Numbered from the stretch's first letter, positions 1 through 6,320 are shown. The stretch: 11,229 nucleotides of DNA from Atopobium sp. UBA2090 (GCA_002331575.1 DCZG01000135.1:1-11229), one strand, 5' to 3'. Numbers and translations: made by a program. The notes: generated by a model from the letters alone, not told the origin.

Positions 1-63
1 GGGATTCGAACCCTCGGCCTCTGCCTTGCGAAGGCAGCGCTCTCCCAGCTGAGCTACATCCCC
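1..63 (-). tRNA. tRNA-Ala (anticodon CGC), partial at window edge
   Basis: Read on the minus strand, the gene starts with the acceptor strand GGGGATG at 63, followed by a D arm (AGCTCAGCTGGGAGAGC) and an anticodon stem CTGCC/GGCAG closing the loop TTCGCAA. The anticodon is therefore CGC, which reads alanine GCG codons. The T arm begins GAGGGTTCGAATCCC and the window ends inside it, so the 3' acceptor strand and discriminator lie to the left of position 1. The GGGG start and T-loop TTCGAAT fit tRNA-Ala. A promoter lies immediately upstream at 85-113. Confidence 0.95.
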
Positions 64-84
64 AGGCGCTTTCGCGCATGTGGC

Positions 85-113
85 ATTGTCCCAATTCGCG
101 CGCTCCATGTCAA
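85..113 (-). promoter_or_regulatory. sigma70-type promoter of tRNA-Ala
   Basis: On the minus strand a perfect -35 TTGACA (108-113) is separated by 17 bp from a -10 GACAAT (85-90). The tRNA 5' end lies about 20 bp downstream at 63, a normal distance for a stable-RNA gene with a short leader. Confidence 0.8.
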
Positions 114-147
114 CGGCTCTGGCCGAAGCATGGAAAAAGATACAGAT

Positions 148-336
148 TGACGCACTGCCGACAAGAGAGCCGCCCCCCGCAGTGACGATAATGAACCCAC
201 CTCCATAAGGTGGGTGTCCTCGTCGCCCGTTCCAGCTTCCTCAACAACGGAGGATGCCTGTACTAGAAACGAGATCTTGGACTCCCTAGTAAAACTTGTC
301 GGTTCACCCAGTTTGTACCGCAGGGGGTCGGCACCA
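148..336 (-). ncRNA. ssrS: 6S RNA candidate (RNA polymerase-binding regulatory RNA)
   Basis: This stretch has no convincing ORF but folds as a long closed rod on the minus strand. The 5' strand TGCCGAC (327-333) pairs with 3' GTCGGCA (156-162), followed inward by CCCCC with GGGGG and GCGGT with ACTGC. The middle is open, and its 3' side carries a perfect 8-bp hairpin (195-215). An apical stem is built from GTCC/GGAC, CTCG/CGGG, TTCTAGT/GCTGGAA and a TCCTC/GAGGA cap. A closing stem, a large central bubble with a small 3' hairpin, an interrupted apical stem and about 185 nt in total match the known 6S RNA architecture, which mimics an open promoter. A -10 TATAGT at 339-344 would start transcription at the 5' end of the rod; the -35 is poor. 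A T-run follows at 134-138. The identification rests on hand folding; another structured RNA remains possible. Confidence 0.6.
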
Positions 337-370
337 TTACTATACGTGCTTGCAGCGTGGGGAAAAAGAC

Positions 371-399
371 TTGACTTGTCGAAGAGGCTTGGCAATAGT
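371..399 (+). promoter_or_regulatory. possible weak promoter ahead of the WecA-like gene
   Basis: TTGACT (371-376) is followed after 17 bp by AATAGT (394-399), leaving a 5' leader of about 130 nt before the TTG start at 540. The -35 is good and the -10 mediocre. The rest of 337-539 shows no other feature I can support. Confidence 0.3.
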
Positions 400-539
400 T
401 AAGGTTGTTTCGCATATCATGCATAACTTCCCCTCCCATTGTGCAAATCCACGGCTGCTTGCCCGGCAGACGACCCGAACCCGTCGTTTCTTGTATCATT
501 AGCGACATTGGCGGTCGTCTCGTGTCAGGAGGAGCGAGC

Positions 540-1772
540 TTGTCTGAGAGTCTGCCCTATCTCAGCGTCTTTGCAGCTGCGCTCCTCACGGCGCTCGCGG
601 CCACCCCTCTGGCGAGAAGGATAGCCTGGCGCGTCGATGCCGTCGACTATCCGAGTGCCCGCCGCGTCAACTCGCGTCCCACGCCGCGCATGGGAGGCAT
701 AGCCATCTTCCTGGGCATCGTTGCCGCATTCGTCATGCAGGCCCTGGGGACCAGCCTCTGGCGCTGGCCCACGGTGCTCTCCCCGTCACCTCACCTCCAG
801 ATCAGATACTGGATGGTCGGTCTCTCGTTCGTGGTGATATTCGTGACAGGTCTTCTCGATGACCGCTATTCGCTCTCACCCCTGAGGAAGCTCATAGGGC
901 AGGTGCTCGCGGCATCCATCGCCGCTGCCGGCGGTCTCGTCATAGGCATCATCAACAACCCGTTTGCGCCTGGCATCATCGAGCTCGGATGGGTCACCTA
1001 CCCGGCGACGGTCATCTACCTCGTCGCGTACGTCAACATCGTCAACCTCATCGACGGGCTGGACGGGCTCGCCGCGGGAGTCTGCTGCATCGCGTCACTC
1101 ACCATGTTCATTCTCTCCACCTGGGCGGGTCGCATCGATGCCGCGATGCTCGCCGTGGCCGTGGCGGGCGCCTCGCTCGGCTTCCTGCGCTACAACTTCC
1201 ACCCCGCGTCGATCTTCATGGGTGACTCGGGTTCGCTCACGCTCGGCTTCGCGCTCGGGACCATCTCGCTTCTCTCAGTCACCCGCATCGCCGGCCTCAC
1301 CACCATCATCGTCCCGCTCGTCATCGCAGGTATCCCCATCATCGACACGTTCTCCGCCATCGTCAGACGGACGAGGGCGCACGTGAGCGTGGGTCAGGCG
1401 GATCGCGGCCACATCCACCACCGTCTCATCGCTGCCGGCTACGACCAGCGACAGGCCGTCCTCGTGGTCTACGTCTGGACAGCCCTGCTCTGCCTCGGCT
1501 CCCTCGTCATGACGCAGGTGGGTACGGCACCGCGCACGGTCATCTTCCTCGTGCTCTTCTTCGCCTCGCTCGCCTTCGCGAGACGGCTCCACCTCTTTGA
1601 CCCGGTGCTTCTCCACCACTACGACCCGAGCACCGGCGAGGACGAGCTTGTCGCCCCCGGCGACAAGGCGTTCGACGAAGAGGCCGAGAAGCTCGAGGAG
1701 AAGCGCGAGGAGCGGCGAGAGGAACTTCGCGACGCCATCATCGGCGACCAGGACGACGAGCGACAGAAGTAG
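540..1772 (+). CDS. WecA/TagO-type undecaprenyl-phosphate N-acetylhexosamine-1-phosphate transferase
   Basis: Integral membrane enzyme of the MraY/WecA/TagO family, which moves a sugar-1-phosphate from a UDP-sugar (usually UDP-GlcNAc) onto undecaprenyl phosphate. This is the first step of many cell-wall glycopolymer pathways. The 410-residue protein is mostly hydrophobic helices. Family motifs are visible: RMGG near residue 50, the Mg-binding DD at 107-108, NLIDGLDGLA at 169-178, NFHPASIFMGDSGS at 219-232 and HIHHR at 291-295. The HIHHR form favours WecA/TagO over MraY. A charged tail rich in E, K and R (about 378-410) follows the last helix and is probably cytoplasmic. I chose the TTG at 540 because AGGAGG (527-532) sits 7 nt before it; the frame stays open upstream to about 405 with no recognisable homology. 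It is monocistronic here and converges on rplT. The exact sugar and polymer cannot be read from the sequence. Confidence 0.9.
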   Translation: MSESLPYLSVFAAALLTALAATPLARRIAWRVDAVDYPSARRVNSRPTPRMGGIAIFLGIVAAFVMQALGTSLWRWPTVLSPSPHLQIRYWMVGLSFVVIFVTGLLDDRYSLSPLRKLIGQVLAASIAAAGGLVIGIINNPFAPGIIELGWVTYPATVIYLVAYVNIVNLIDGLDGLAAGVCCIASLTMFILSTWAGRIDAAMLAVAVAGASLGFLRYNFHPASIFMGDSGSLTLGFALGTISLLSVTRIAGLTTIIVPLVIAGIPIIDTFSAIVRRTRAHVSVGQADRGHIHHRLIAAGYDQRQAVLVVYVWTALLCLGSLVMTQVGTAPRTVIFLVLFFASLAFARRLHLFDPVLLHHYDPSTGEDELVAPGDKAFDEEAEKLEEKREERREELRDAIIGDQDDERQK

Positions 1773-1839
1773 GCCTCGTCCGCCGATCCGCGCACGTGAT
1801 CCCGAGCATGCGGGAGCGTCTCCCCACCGTCGGCGGATT

Positions 1840-1932
1840 CCCTTTCAGGCAAATCTTGTGGTGTTCCGTTCACTTCTCGGCCCCAGAAGGGGTCCCAAGT
1901 GAACGGAACACCACAAGATTTGCCTGAAAGGG
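1840..1932. repeat. 93-bp element: perfect 36-bp inverted repeat around a 21-bp centre
   Basis: The left arm 1840-1875 and right arm 1897-1932 are exact reverse complements over 36 bp. The 21-bp centre contains a second small stem, CCCC (1881-1884) with GGGG (1889-1892), around AGAA. It lies in the convergent gap between the WecA-like gene (ends 1772) and rplT (ends 2047). The stem is far longer than an intrinsic terminator and has no T-run on either strand. Options are a miniature palindromic repeat or MITE-like element, or a transcript-protecting hairpin acting on both convergent genes. Confidence 0.9.
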
Positions 1933-1987
1933 CCCAGAGAACGCAAGAAGCACCCTCGCGCGGACTCGGTCATCGGGAGCCCGCAGC

Positions 1988-2024
1988 AAAAAAGCGGGCG
2001 CCCCGAATGGACGGGACGCCCGCT
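1988..2024 (-). terminator. Rho-independent terminator of the infC-rpmI-rplT operon
   Basis: On the minus strand AGCGGGCG (2017-2024) pairs with CGCCCGCT (1993-2000), extended by a T-G wobble and CCC/GGG, and is followed directly by six T (1988-1993). It lies about 22 bp after the rplT stop. Confidence 0.9.
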
Positions 2025-2046
2025 GCGACTCATGTCTCTGCTGACG

Positions 2047-2412
2047 CTACTCGGCGTCGGCGAGGGCCTTCTTGGCCACCTCAGCGAGATCGGTGAAGGC
2101 CTGCTCGTCCGAGTAGGCGATCTGGGCAAGGACCTTGCGGTCGAGCTCGACGCCAGCGAGCTTGAGACCATGCATGAACTTGCTGTAGGAAAGGTCGTTC
2201 ATGCGAGCCGCCGCATTGATGCGCTGAATCCAAAGCGCACGGATGTCACGCTTCTGGTTGCGACGGTCACGGTACTGGTACTGACCGGAGTGCTGGGACT
2301 GCTCCTTCATGCCGCGGAAGGTGCGGGAGGAAGTTCCGTAGTAGCCCTTGGTGCGCTCGACGAGCGTCGAACGCTTCTTACGACCTGCGACTGCGCGCTT
2401 GACACGTGCCAT
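2047..2412 (-). CDS. rplT: 50S ribosomal protein L20
   Basis: Basic 121-residue protein that binds 23S rRNA and is needed early in large-subunit assembly. The start MARVKRAV, the block RKKRSTLVERTKGYYGTSSR, the RDRRNQKRDIRALWIQRINAA region and the C-terminal half beginning LSYSKFMHGLK are hallmarks of L20, and the length is typical. In many bacteria L20 also represses its own operon by binding a leader RNA that mimics its rRNA site. It is the last gene of the infC-rpmI-rplT operon, 45 nt after rpmI, with a GAGGAG ribosome-binding site before the ATG and a strong terminator after the stop. Confidence 0.98.
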   Translation of the reverse strand: MARVKRAVAGRKKRSTLVERTKGYYGTSSRTFRGMKEQSQHSGQYQYRDRRNQKRDIRALWIQRINAAARMNDLSYSKFMHGLKLAGVELDRKVLAQIAYSDEQAFTDLAEVAKKALADAE

Positions 2413-2457
2413 ATCTGATCAACTCCTCGTTGGAAACATCTCGGGACGCGAAAGCGC

Positions 2458-2658
2458 CTAGTTCTTATTACCCATGCGCTGGGAGACGACCTTGACGTCA
2501 CCCGAGGTGAGCGCATCCTCCTTGCGGAAGCCACGAATGCGCTTCTGGGACTTCTTGGACAGGATATGGCTCTTGAAGGCCTTGGCACGCATGACCTTGC
2601 CGGTGCCGGTACGACGGAAGCGCTTCGCCGAACCCTTGTGCGTCTTCATCTTGGGCAT
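2458..2658 (-). CDS. rpmI: 50S ribosomal protein L35
   Basis: Small, very basic 66-residue large-subunit protein. MPKMKTHKGSAKRFRRTGTG at the N-terminus is the family signature, followed by a typical ILSKKSQKRIRGFRK segment. I chose the ATG at 2656-2658 because conserved L35 begins at MPKMKTHKG. The frame opens 10 codons upstream, but those codons lie in the end of infC and are arginine-rich filler. The infC stop and this start are separated by one base (TAA C ATG), and the GGAG ribosome-binding site lies inside the last infC codons, so translation is probably coupled. Confidence 0.97.
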   Translation of the reverse strand: MPKMKTHKGSAKRFRRTGTGKVMRAKAFKSHILSKKSQKRIRGFRKEDALTSGDVKVVSQRMGNKN

Positions 2659-2659
2659 G

Positions 2660-3235
2660 TTAGTTCTCCTTCTTCTCCTCGACGTCACCGTCGGTCACGT
2701 CCGCCTTCTCGTCGAAGACGCCCTTGATCGGGGCGACGGTCATGTGCATGTTGCGACCCTCCATGAGGGGTGCCTGCTCGACCGTGGCATAGGGCCTGAG
2801 GTCTTCCGCAAGCCTGTCGAGCACGATGCGACCCTGCTCGGGATGGGCCATCTCACGACCGCGGAACATGATCGTGATCTTCACGCGAGCGCCCTTCTTG
2901 AGGAAGCGCATCACGTGACCCTTCTTTGTCTCGTAGTCACCAGTGTCGATCTTGGGGCGGAACTTCATCTCCTTGATCTCGACCTTGACTTGATTCTTGC
3001 GAGCCACCTTTGCCTTGCGGTCCTGCTCGTACTTGTACTTGCTGTAATCAAGCACCTTGCAGACCGGAGGATCGGCGTTTGGAGCAATCTCAACGAGGTC
3101 GAGTCCCTGCTCGCCGGCGATGCGAAGGGCATCGTGCACACCGAAGAGTCCCAGCTGGGAACCATCGACGCCAATCAAGCGACACGTACGAGACGTGATT
3201 TCCTCGTTGATGCGAGGGCCATCGTTCTTGGCTAT
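2660..3235 (-). CDS. infC: Translation initiation factor IF-3, with an AUA start codon
   Basis: IF3 binds the 30S subunit, keeps it apart from 50S and proofreads the start codon and initiator tRNA. The 191-residue protein has the N-domain (RINEEI, then LIGVDGSQLG and ALRIAGEQGLDLVEIAPNA), the lysine-rich linker (KYKYEQDRKAKVARKNQVK) and the C-domain (KEMKFRPKIDTGDYETKKGH, RGREMAHPEQG). The only start that fits is ATA at 3233-3235: AAGGAAGG (3245-3252) precedes it by 9 nt, and it places the usual short lead before RINEEI. No in-frame ATG, GTG or TTG lies near. Rare start codons (AUU, AUC, AUA) are known for infC and allow IF3 to repress its own translation. First gene of infC-rpmI-rplT; its acidic C-terminal tail (EKADVTDGDVEEKKEN) is slightly long. 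Confidence 0.95.
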   Translation of the reverse strand: MAKNDGPRINEEITSRTCRLIGVDGSQLGLFGVHDALRIAGEQGLDLVEIAPNADPPVCKVLDYSKYKYEQDRKAKVARKNQVKVEIKEMKFRPKIDTGDYETKKGHVMRFLKKGARVKITIMFRGREMAHPEQGRIVLDRLAEDLRPYATVEQAPLMEGRNMHMTVAPIKGVFDEKADVTDGDVEEKKEN

Positions 3236-3257
3236 CTCTACACACCTTCCTTTCTCA

Positions 3258-3353
3258 GCGGCTTTCGCCGCACAAAAAACTCCCGGAACCATTTGGCATC
3301 CGGGAGACAGCTCTCGCCGACAGGCGAGGACACGTTCGTTGTCTGACCAGACA
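3258..3353 (-). promoter_or_regulatory. infC operon leader attenuator
   Basis: The leader RNA contains an intrinsic terminator before infC: CTCCCGGA (3299-3306) pairs with TCCGGGAG (3280-3287), followed by six T (3274-3279). Upstream are two further hairpins: CTCGCC/GGCGAG (3313-3328) and TGTCT/AGACA (3340-3353). Downstream, just before the ribosome-binding site, is GCGGC-GAAA-GCCGC (3258-3271). A terminator between promoter and ribosomal gene implies conditional read-through. L20-leader control is the known precedent for this operon. I cannot identify the antiterminator pairing or the ligand by eye. Confidence 0.75.
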
Positions 3354-3414
3354 GCAACCAAAAGGCGCCGCGTAGGTGGGGATGTCTCATCCCGCTTTGC
3401 AAAACACAGTGAAT

Positions 3415-3443
3415 AGAATAGCCCTCTACACCCCAAGTGACAA
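3415..3443 (-). promoter_or_regulatory. sigma70-type promoter of the infC operon
   Basis: On the minus strand TTGTCA (3438-3443) and TATTCT (3415-3420) are separated by exactly 17 bp. Transcription would start near 3408 and give a leader of about 170 nt before the AUA codon. A small hairpin GGGATG/CATCCC (3379-3393) lies early in that leader. Confidence 0.75.
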
Positions 3444-3558
3444 GGGATGTACCGCACAACATGCGCGAAACACAATCGGACACGCTGACCGCGTACTGCC
3501 CCAGAGGCTCCTGACCAGCAGGTGACGGTTCGCGCTGCGCGACCATCTTCTCGGCACG

Positions 3559-4059
3559 CTACGTGCGGGCGTCCTCGGCAAGCTTGCGCTCGCAGCGATC
3601 TCGCCACTCCCGAACGGCCTCGCGCGTCTTGTCGTCGGGAGCCATGTCCTCGACCTCGCCCATGAGGAGGCGGACCTCCTTGACGCATCCGTCCTCCACA
3701 AGCTCGGACACGATGGACTGCGGAAAGCTAAACCGCAGATCACGACCATGCTCGCCACGCTTCCACTCCTCATAGGAGGCGAGAAGCGCCTTGACGTCGC
3801 CCGTCTCCCGGTACGCATCGAGAATGGGACTGCACGTCTTCGCGGAGTCGCTCCGTTCATGGCGACGCTGGACGCCGTAGACGATCCAGGACACGAGCAT
3901 GAAGCCAAGGTAGGCAACCACGACGATGGAGATGGCATACCTCAGTCCGTCAGCACCGAAATTGAAGTATACGACCGAGAGAATCGCACAGGTCACGACC
4001 ACGAGAGCCACCGCGAGAAGGATGCGTCTCGTGGCACGCTTCCCATTCGTCACCATCAT
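3559..4059 (-). CDS. Hypothetical two-helix membrane protein
   Basis: Unrecognised 166-residue protein. After a short basic N-terminus (TNGKRATRR) come two hydrophobic segments, about residues 12-32 (ILLAVALVVVTCAILSVVYF) and 38-60 (containing YAISIVVVAYLGFMLVSWIV). A charged C-terminal domain of about 100 residues with helical, tetratricopeptide-like character follows (ILDAYRETGDVKALLASYEEWKR, then SIVSELVEDGCVKEVRLLMGEVEDM). The two helices probably anchor a cytoplasmic helical domain. I chose ATG 4057-4059 because GGAGG (4066-4070) lies 6 nt before it; a second ATG follows directly. It sits upstream of the infC promoter on the same strand, with no terminator seen between. Codon use is like the neighbouring core genes. 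No function can be assigned. Confidence 0.75.
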   Translation of the reverse strand: MMVTNGKRATRRILLAVALVVVTCAILSVVYFNFGADGLRYAISIVVVAYLGFMLVSWIVYGVQRRHERSDSAKTCSPILDAYRETGDVKALLASYEEWKRGEHGRDLRFSFPQSIVSELVEDGCVKEVRLLMGEVEDMAPDDKTREAVREWRDRCERKLAEDART

Positions 4060-4361
4060 GGACCCCCTCCGTTCGTCACGTATGCGCACGTCATGGTAGC
4101 ACCAACCTACTGTGTCGAGCTGCGGGCGGGAACGCAGTCAAGACCATGGAACAGGCTTCTTGTTTGTCGCGCGTTCTCGTCGGCATGGAAGCCATGCGCT
4201 CGGAGGATATGGGAGACGCAGGCGTCTGCGAGTCTCGGCGTTTTCACATCTCCACAACCTGCGCATGATGCCCAGGGTGGGCGCTGAAGGCGTCAACTCG
4301 TACCCAGAAACCGTAGCGCCCGCCCTGCCCTGTCGGACGAGCACGATTGCGCCTACCCTAC
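4060..4361. other. Gene-poor gap with no supported gene
   Basis: About 300 bp without a credible coding frame; the frames that are open lack ribosome-binding sites and protein-like composition. It holds a widely spaced 7-bp inverted repeat (GGGCGCT near 4279 with AGCGCCC near 4316) and a small palindrome AGACGC-AG-GCGTCT near 4214. Neither is followed by a T-run. No clear promoter for the gene at 3559-4059 was found. Confidence 0.6.
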
Positions 4362-4825
4362 CTACTCTCGCCGAGTCCTTTGGCCATCGAGCACCTGTCG
4401 CCCGTTGAAGCGGAGGAAGTCGTCCAGCAGCCTATCGCAGTCCTCCATGCTGGTGAGGACGTGCCGCCCGGCCCTGTCCTCGGCGAGGTAGCTCTTCGCC
4501 TTGTCGACATCGCTCGCGTGCACCGTCCCCTCGGGAGACCCCTTCCATGACGTGAGCCCCATGTGCAGCTTGCCGCCGTCGGCCCTCGATGACACAATCT
4601 CGGCCATGTAGGCGTGCACCTTCCCCGCACACCGGAGGGACACCGTGGCGTGGATGGGACGGGTGCCGGAAATCGATAAGGGAATATCCTCGTCGATGAT
4701 GCCCCCCTACTGGGGCCGAAGTCACCTGCGATTCTCTGGACCGCTCCCATCCGAGGGATGGCGCAATCGTTCTCCCATTGGAAGAACGCCATCGATAAGA
4801 CGCCGACGACCTCGCCGAAACTAGA
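4362..4825 (-). pseudogene. XRE-family regulator, 5'-truncated and frameshifted
   Basis: Two minus-strand frames join to make one recognisable protein. The first, from 4825, reads FGEVVGV, then FQWENDCAIPRMGAVQRIA and DFG. This matches the second half of an XRE helix-turn-helix (the WENGxxIPRM, then KIADYFGVS pattern). After a run of six G (4702-4707 on the plus strand) the sense continues in another frame as IIDEDIPLSISG and runs through KVHAYMAEIVSSR to the stop at 4362. A G-run one base longer would restore the frame. The first part of the DNA-binding domain is missing: an in-frame TAG (4826-4828) and then the tRNA-Leu CCA end lie directly upstream. This suggests the gene was cut by integration or deletion at the tRNA site. 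The C-terminal domain (about 110 residues) is unrecognised. Confidence 0.65.
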
Positions 4826-4828
4826 CTA

Positions 4829-4885
4829 TGGTGCCCGAGGTGGGAGTCGAACCCACACGGGGTTTCCCCCTGAGGGTTTTGAGAA
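4829..4885 (-). other. Attachment site: 3' half of tRNA-Leu (CAA)
   Basis: The minus strand reads as tRNA-Leu from the anticodon loop CTCAAAA (anticodon CAA) through the anticodon stem 3' strand CCCTC, the long variable arm GGGG-GAAA-CCCC, the T arm (GTGGG TTCGACT CCCAC), the acceptor 3' strand CTCGGGC and ACCA ending at 4829. Upstream of the loop the sequence TGTGTT cannot pair with CCCTC, and no D arm or 5' acceptor strand is present. The gene is therefore a fragment, not a functional tRNA. Such 3' duplicates mark att sites of integrases that use tRNA genes, and the integrase gene lies about 105 bp away. The recombination core should lie within this segment. Confidence 0.85.
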
Positions 4886-4965
4886 CACAGCACAAATGTG
4901 TTTACACTGCTAGATGCCACTTTTTGTTATTGACTTTCATCTTTCACAACTGGCGTTTTCATGAC

Positions 4966-4984
4966 GAACGTCGGAGAACGTCGG
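4966..4984. repeat. Two 9-bp direct repeats beside the attachment site
   Basis: GAACGTCGG occurs at 4966-4974 and again at 4976-4984, one helical turn apart, between the integrase stop codon and the tRNA fragment. The spacing and position suit arm-type integrase binding sites, but two copies may be chance. Confidence 0.35.
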
Positions 4985-4990
4985 TGCACG

Positions 4991-6127
4991 CTATTCCTCC
5001 GAGGCGAGTCCGCGAGACACTGCGGAGGCGGCCGAGGCCATGTCCTCCGGGGTCGGGTTTAGGTAGTAGCCGTACTCGACCTCAGAGCTGTGCCCCTGGG
5101 CCTTGGCCGTCAGGCGGGGGTCGACCCCGGACGAGAGCATGAGGGTCGCGTTGGTGTGGCGCAGATTCATCAGCCTGATGCGGCGCATCCCCCCGAGCGC
5201 TCCCCCGGGAGCGAACAGGGCCGTCCAGCGACGGCCGACCTCGTCAGGGTTCGCCAGCGCCCCGTCCCTGCCCGCCACGATCGGACCGTCGGGCATCGAG
5301 CGCCTCAGCGCCGACGAGAACGGCTCCCCTGCGGCCGCCGTGCGGACGCTCTGGGGGTTCTTGGTGCGCTTGAGGCCGTCCTTGCACGTATACGCCTTGT
5401 CGACCCTCACGAACGCCGTGAGCGCCTCGCTGCCGTCCATGAGGAGGGAGTCCCTGTACGTCATGTCGGCACGCGTGACGGCCATGGCCTCCTCCCTCCT
5501 AAGTCCCGCCCCCGCCATGAGACAGAAGACCGGCAGCAGCGGAGACCCCGCCGCCTCGAGCCTCGTAAGCGCCTCGAGCACCTCGCGGCCTCCCCACACC
5601 TCCGGCTTGTCCCTGGGGGCGGACGGCAGCGGGATCCTCCGGCGCAGCGGCTCGTCCTCCAGGAAGCCGTAGTCGTAGGCGGCGCGCATCACCTGCCTCA
5701 GCAGCTTGACGGACTTCCTCGCCGTCTTGGCGCCATCGATGCCCCATGCCCAGGCGCGCACGTCACCGTCGCGCACCGCGTCGAGCGGGACCACTCCCCA
5801 TCTCGGGAGGACGTGGGAGCGGAACGTCGACTCGTAGCCGTAGACCGTCACGTTGGCGCGCCCCTGCTTCCGCAGCCCAGGGACGAAGTAGAGTCGGAAG
5901 AAGGTCTCGACGGTCATGCCATCGGCCTCGGCCGGAACCTCCCCCATGCGCTCGCTGATGGCGTAGAGCTCGGCTCGCGCCTGAGCCTCGGTGCCGCGGA
6001 CGGTCTCACGGATGATGCGCGGCTCTCCGCTCGGGAGCCGCCCGCACTGCTTGCGAATCTCCCAGACGCCGGGTGTGCGCTCGTACGCCGAACCGAGCGG
6101 GTCGCGCTTGCTGCTAGAATGTGCCAT
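4991..6127 (-). CDS. int: Tyrosine-family site-specific integrase
   Basis: A 378-residue tyrosine recombinase that integrates and excises the element at the neighbouring tRNA-Leu site. The N-terminus has an arm-binding-like region (about 1-65). A core-binding SAM-like domain follows (about 72-165: TVETFFRLYFVPGLRK, HVLPRWG). The catalytic domain shows GAGLRREEAMAV with Arg210, a beta-hairpin lysine (probably Lys256 in KRTKNP), NLRHTNATLML with Arg323, GHSS with His346 and the nucleophile Tyr355 in YGYYLNPTPE. The first histidine of the usual HxxR box is Met320, a natural departure from consensus. I chose ATG 6125-6127 because GGGAGGGG lies just before it; the frame opens at a TTG five codons upstream that overlaps that site. 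It is the last gene of the minus-strand block and faces the att site. Confidence 0.93.
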   Translation of the reverse strand: MAHSSSKRDPLGSAYERTPGVWEIRKQCGRLPSGEPRIIRETVRGTEAQARAELYAISERMGEVPAEADGMTVETFFRLYFVPGLRKQGRANVTVYGYESTFRSHVLPRWGVVPLDAVRDGDVRAWAWGIDGAKTARKSVKLLRQVMRAAYDYGFLEDEPLRRRIPLPSAPRDKPEVWGGREVLEALTRLEAAGSPLLPVFCLMAGAGLRREEAMAVTRADMTYRDSLLMDGSEALTAFVRVDKAYTCKDGLKRTKNPQSVRTAAAGEPFSSALRRSMPDGPIVAGRDGALANPDEVGRRWTALFAPGGALGGMRRIRLMNLRHTNATLMLSSGVDPRLTAKAQGHSSEVEYGYYLNPTPEDMASAASAVSRGLASEE

Positions 6128-6320
6128 GACAACCCCTCCCAAGGCCGTTGCCGCGGTCCCGTCGCTGTTCCAGCAGCGGCGGGACGATTCGTTCAGATTC
6201 GTGTTTTCGCCGACTTCTCATGTCTCACGGATCCACTGTGGGATATATTCATATCGAGCCCTTTGCTTAACGCTTTGGACCTGGCCTGCCTCGGAGCCCG
6301 TAATCCGGGGCATTCGTATG
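6128..6320. other. Intergenic region upstream of int
   Basis: About 190 bp without a gene. On the minus strand TTAAGC (about 6264-6269) and TATATC (about 6241-6246), 17 bp apart, could be a weak separate promoter for int. A small palindrome GATAT-ATTC-ATATC overlaps that -10. No terminator was seen. The base composition around 6220-6275 is AT-richer than the flanking genes. Confidence 0.35.

Noticed and set aside
195..215. Stand-alone terminator hairpin
   Set aside because: The 8-bp hairpin has no T-run and fits better as the 3' side hairpin of the 6S RNA candidate.
405..539. 45-codon N-terminal extension of the WecA-like protein from a TTG at 405
   Set aside because: The extension is not membrane-like and has no ribosome-binding site, whereas AGGAGG at 527-532 sits properly before TTG 540.
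2474..3346. 290-codon plus-strand ORF opposite rpmI and infC
   Set aside because: Antisense shadow of certain ribosomal and IF3 genes.
3236..3688. Long upstream extension of infC, and an ORF at 3238-3546, on the minus strand
   Set aside because: Both lie over the promoter, attenuator and leader of infC; the protein is arginine/cysteine-rich filler without IF3 similarity.
4829..4920. Complete tRNA-Leu gene
   Set aside because: No 5' acceptor strand, D arm or 5' anticodon stem is present upstream of the anticodon loop.
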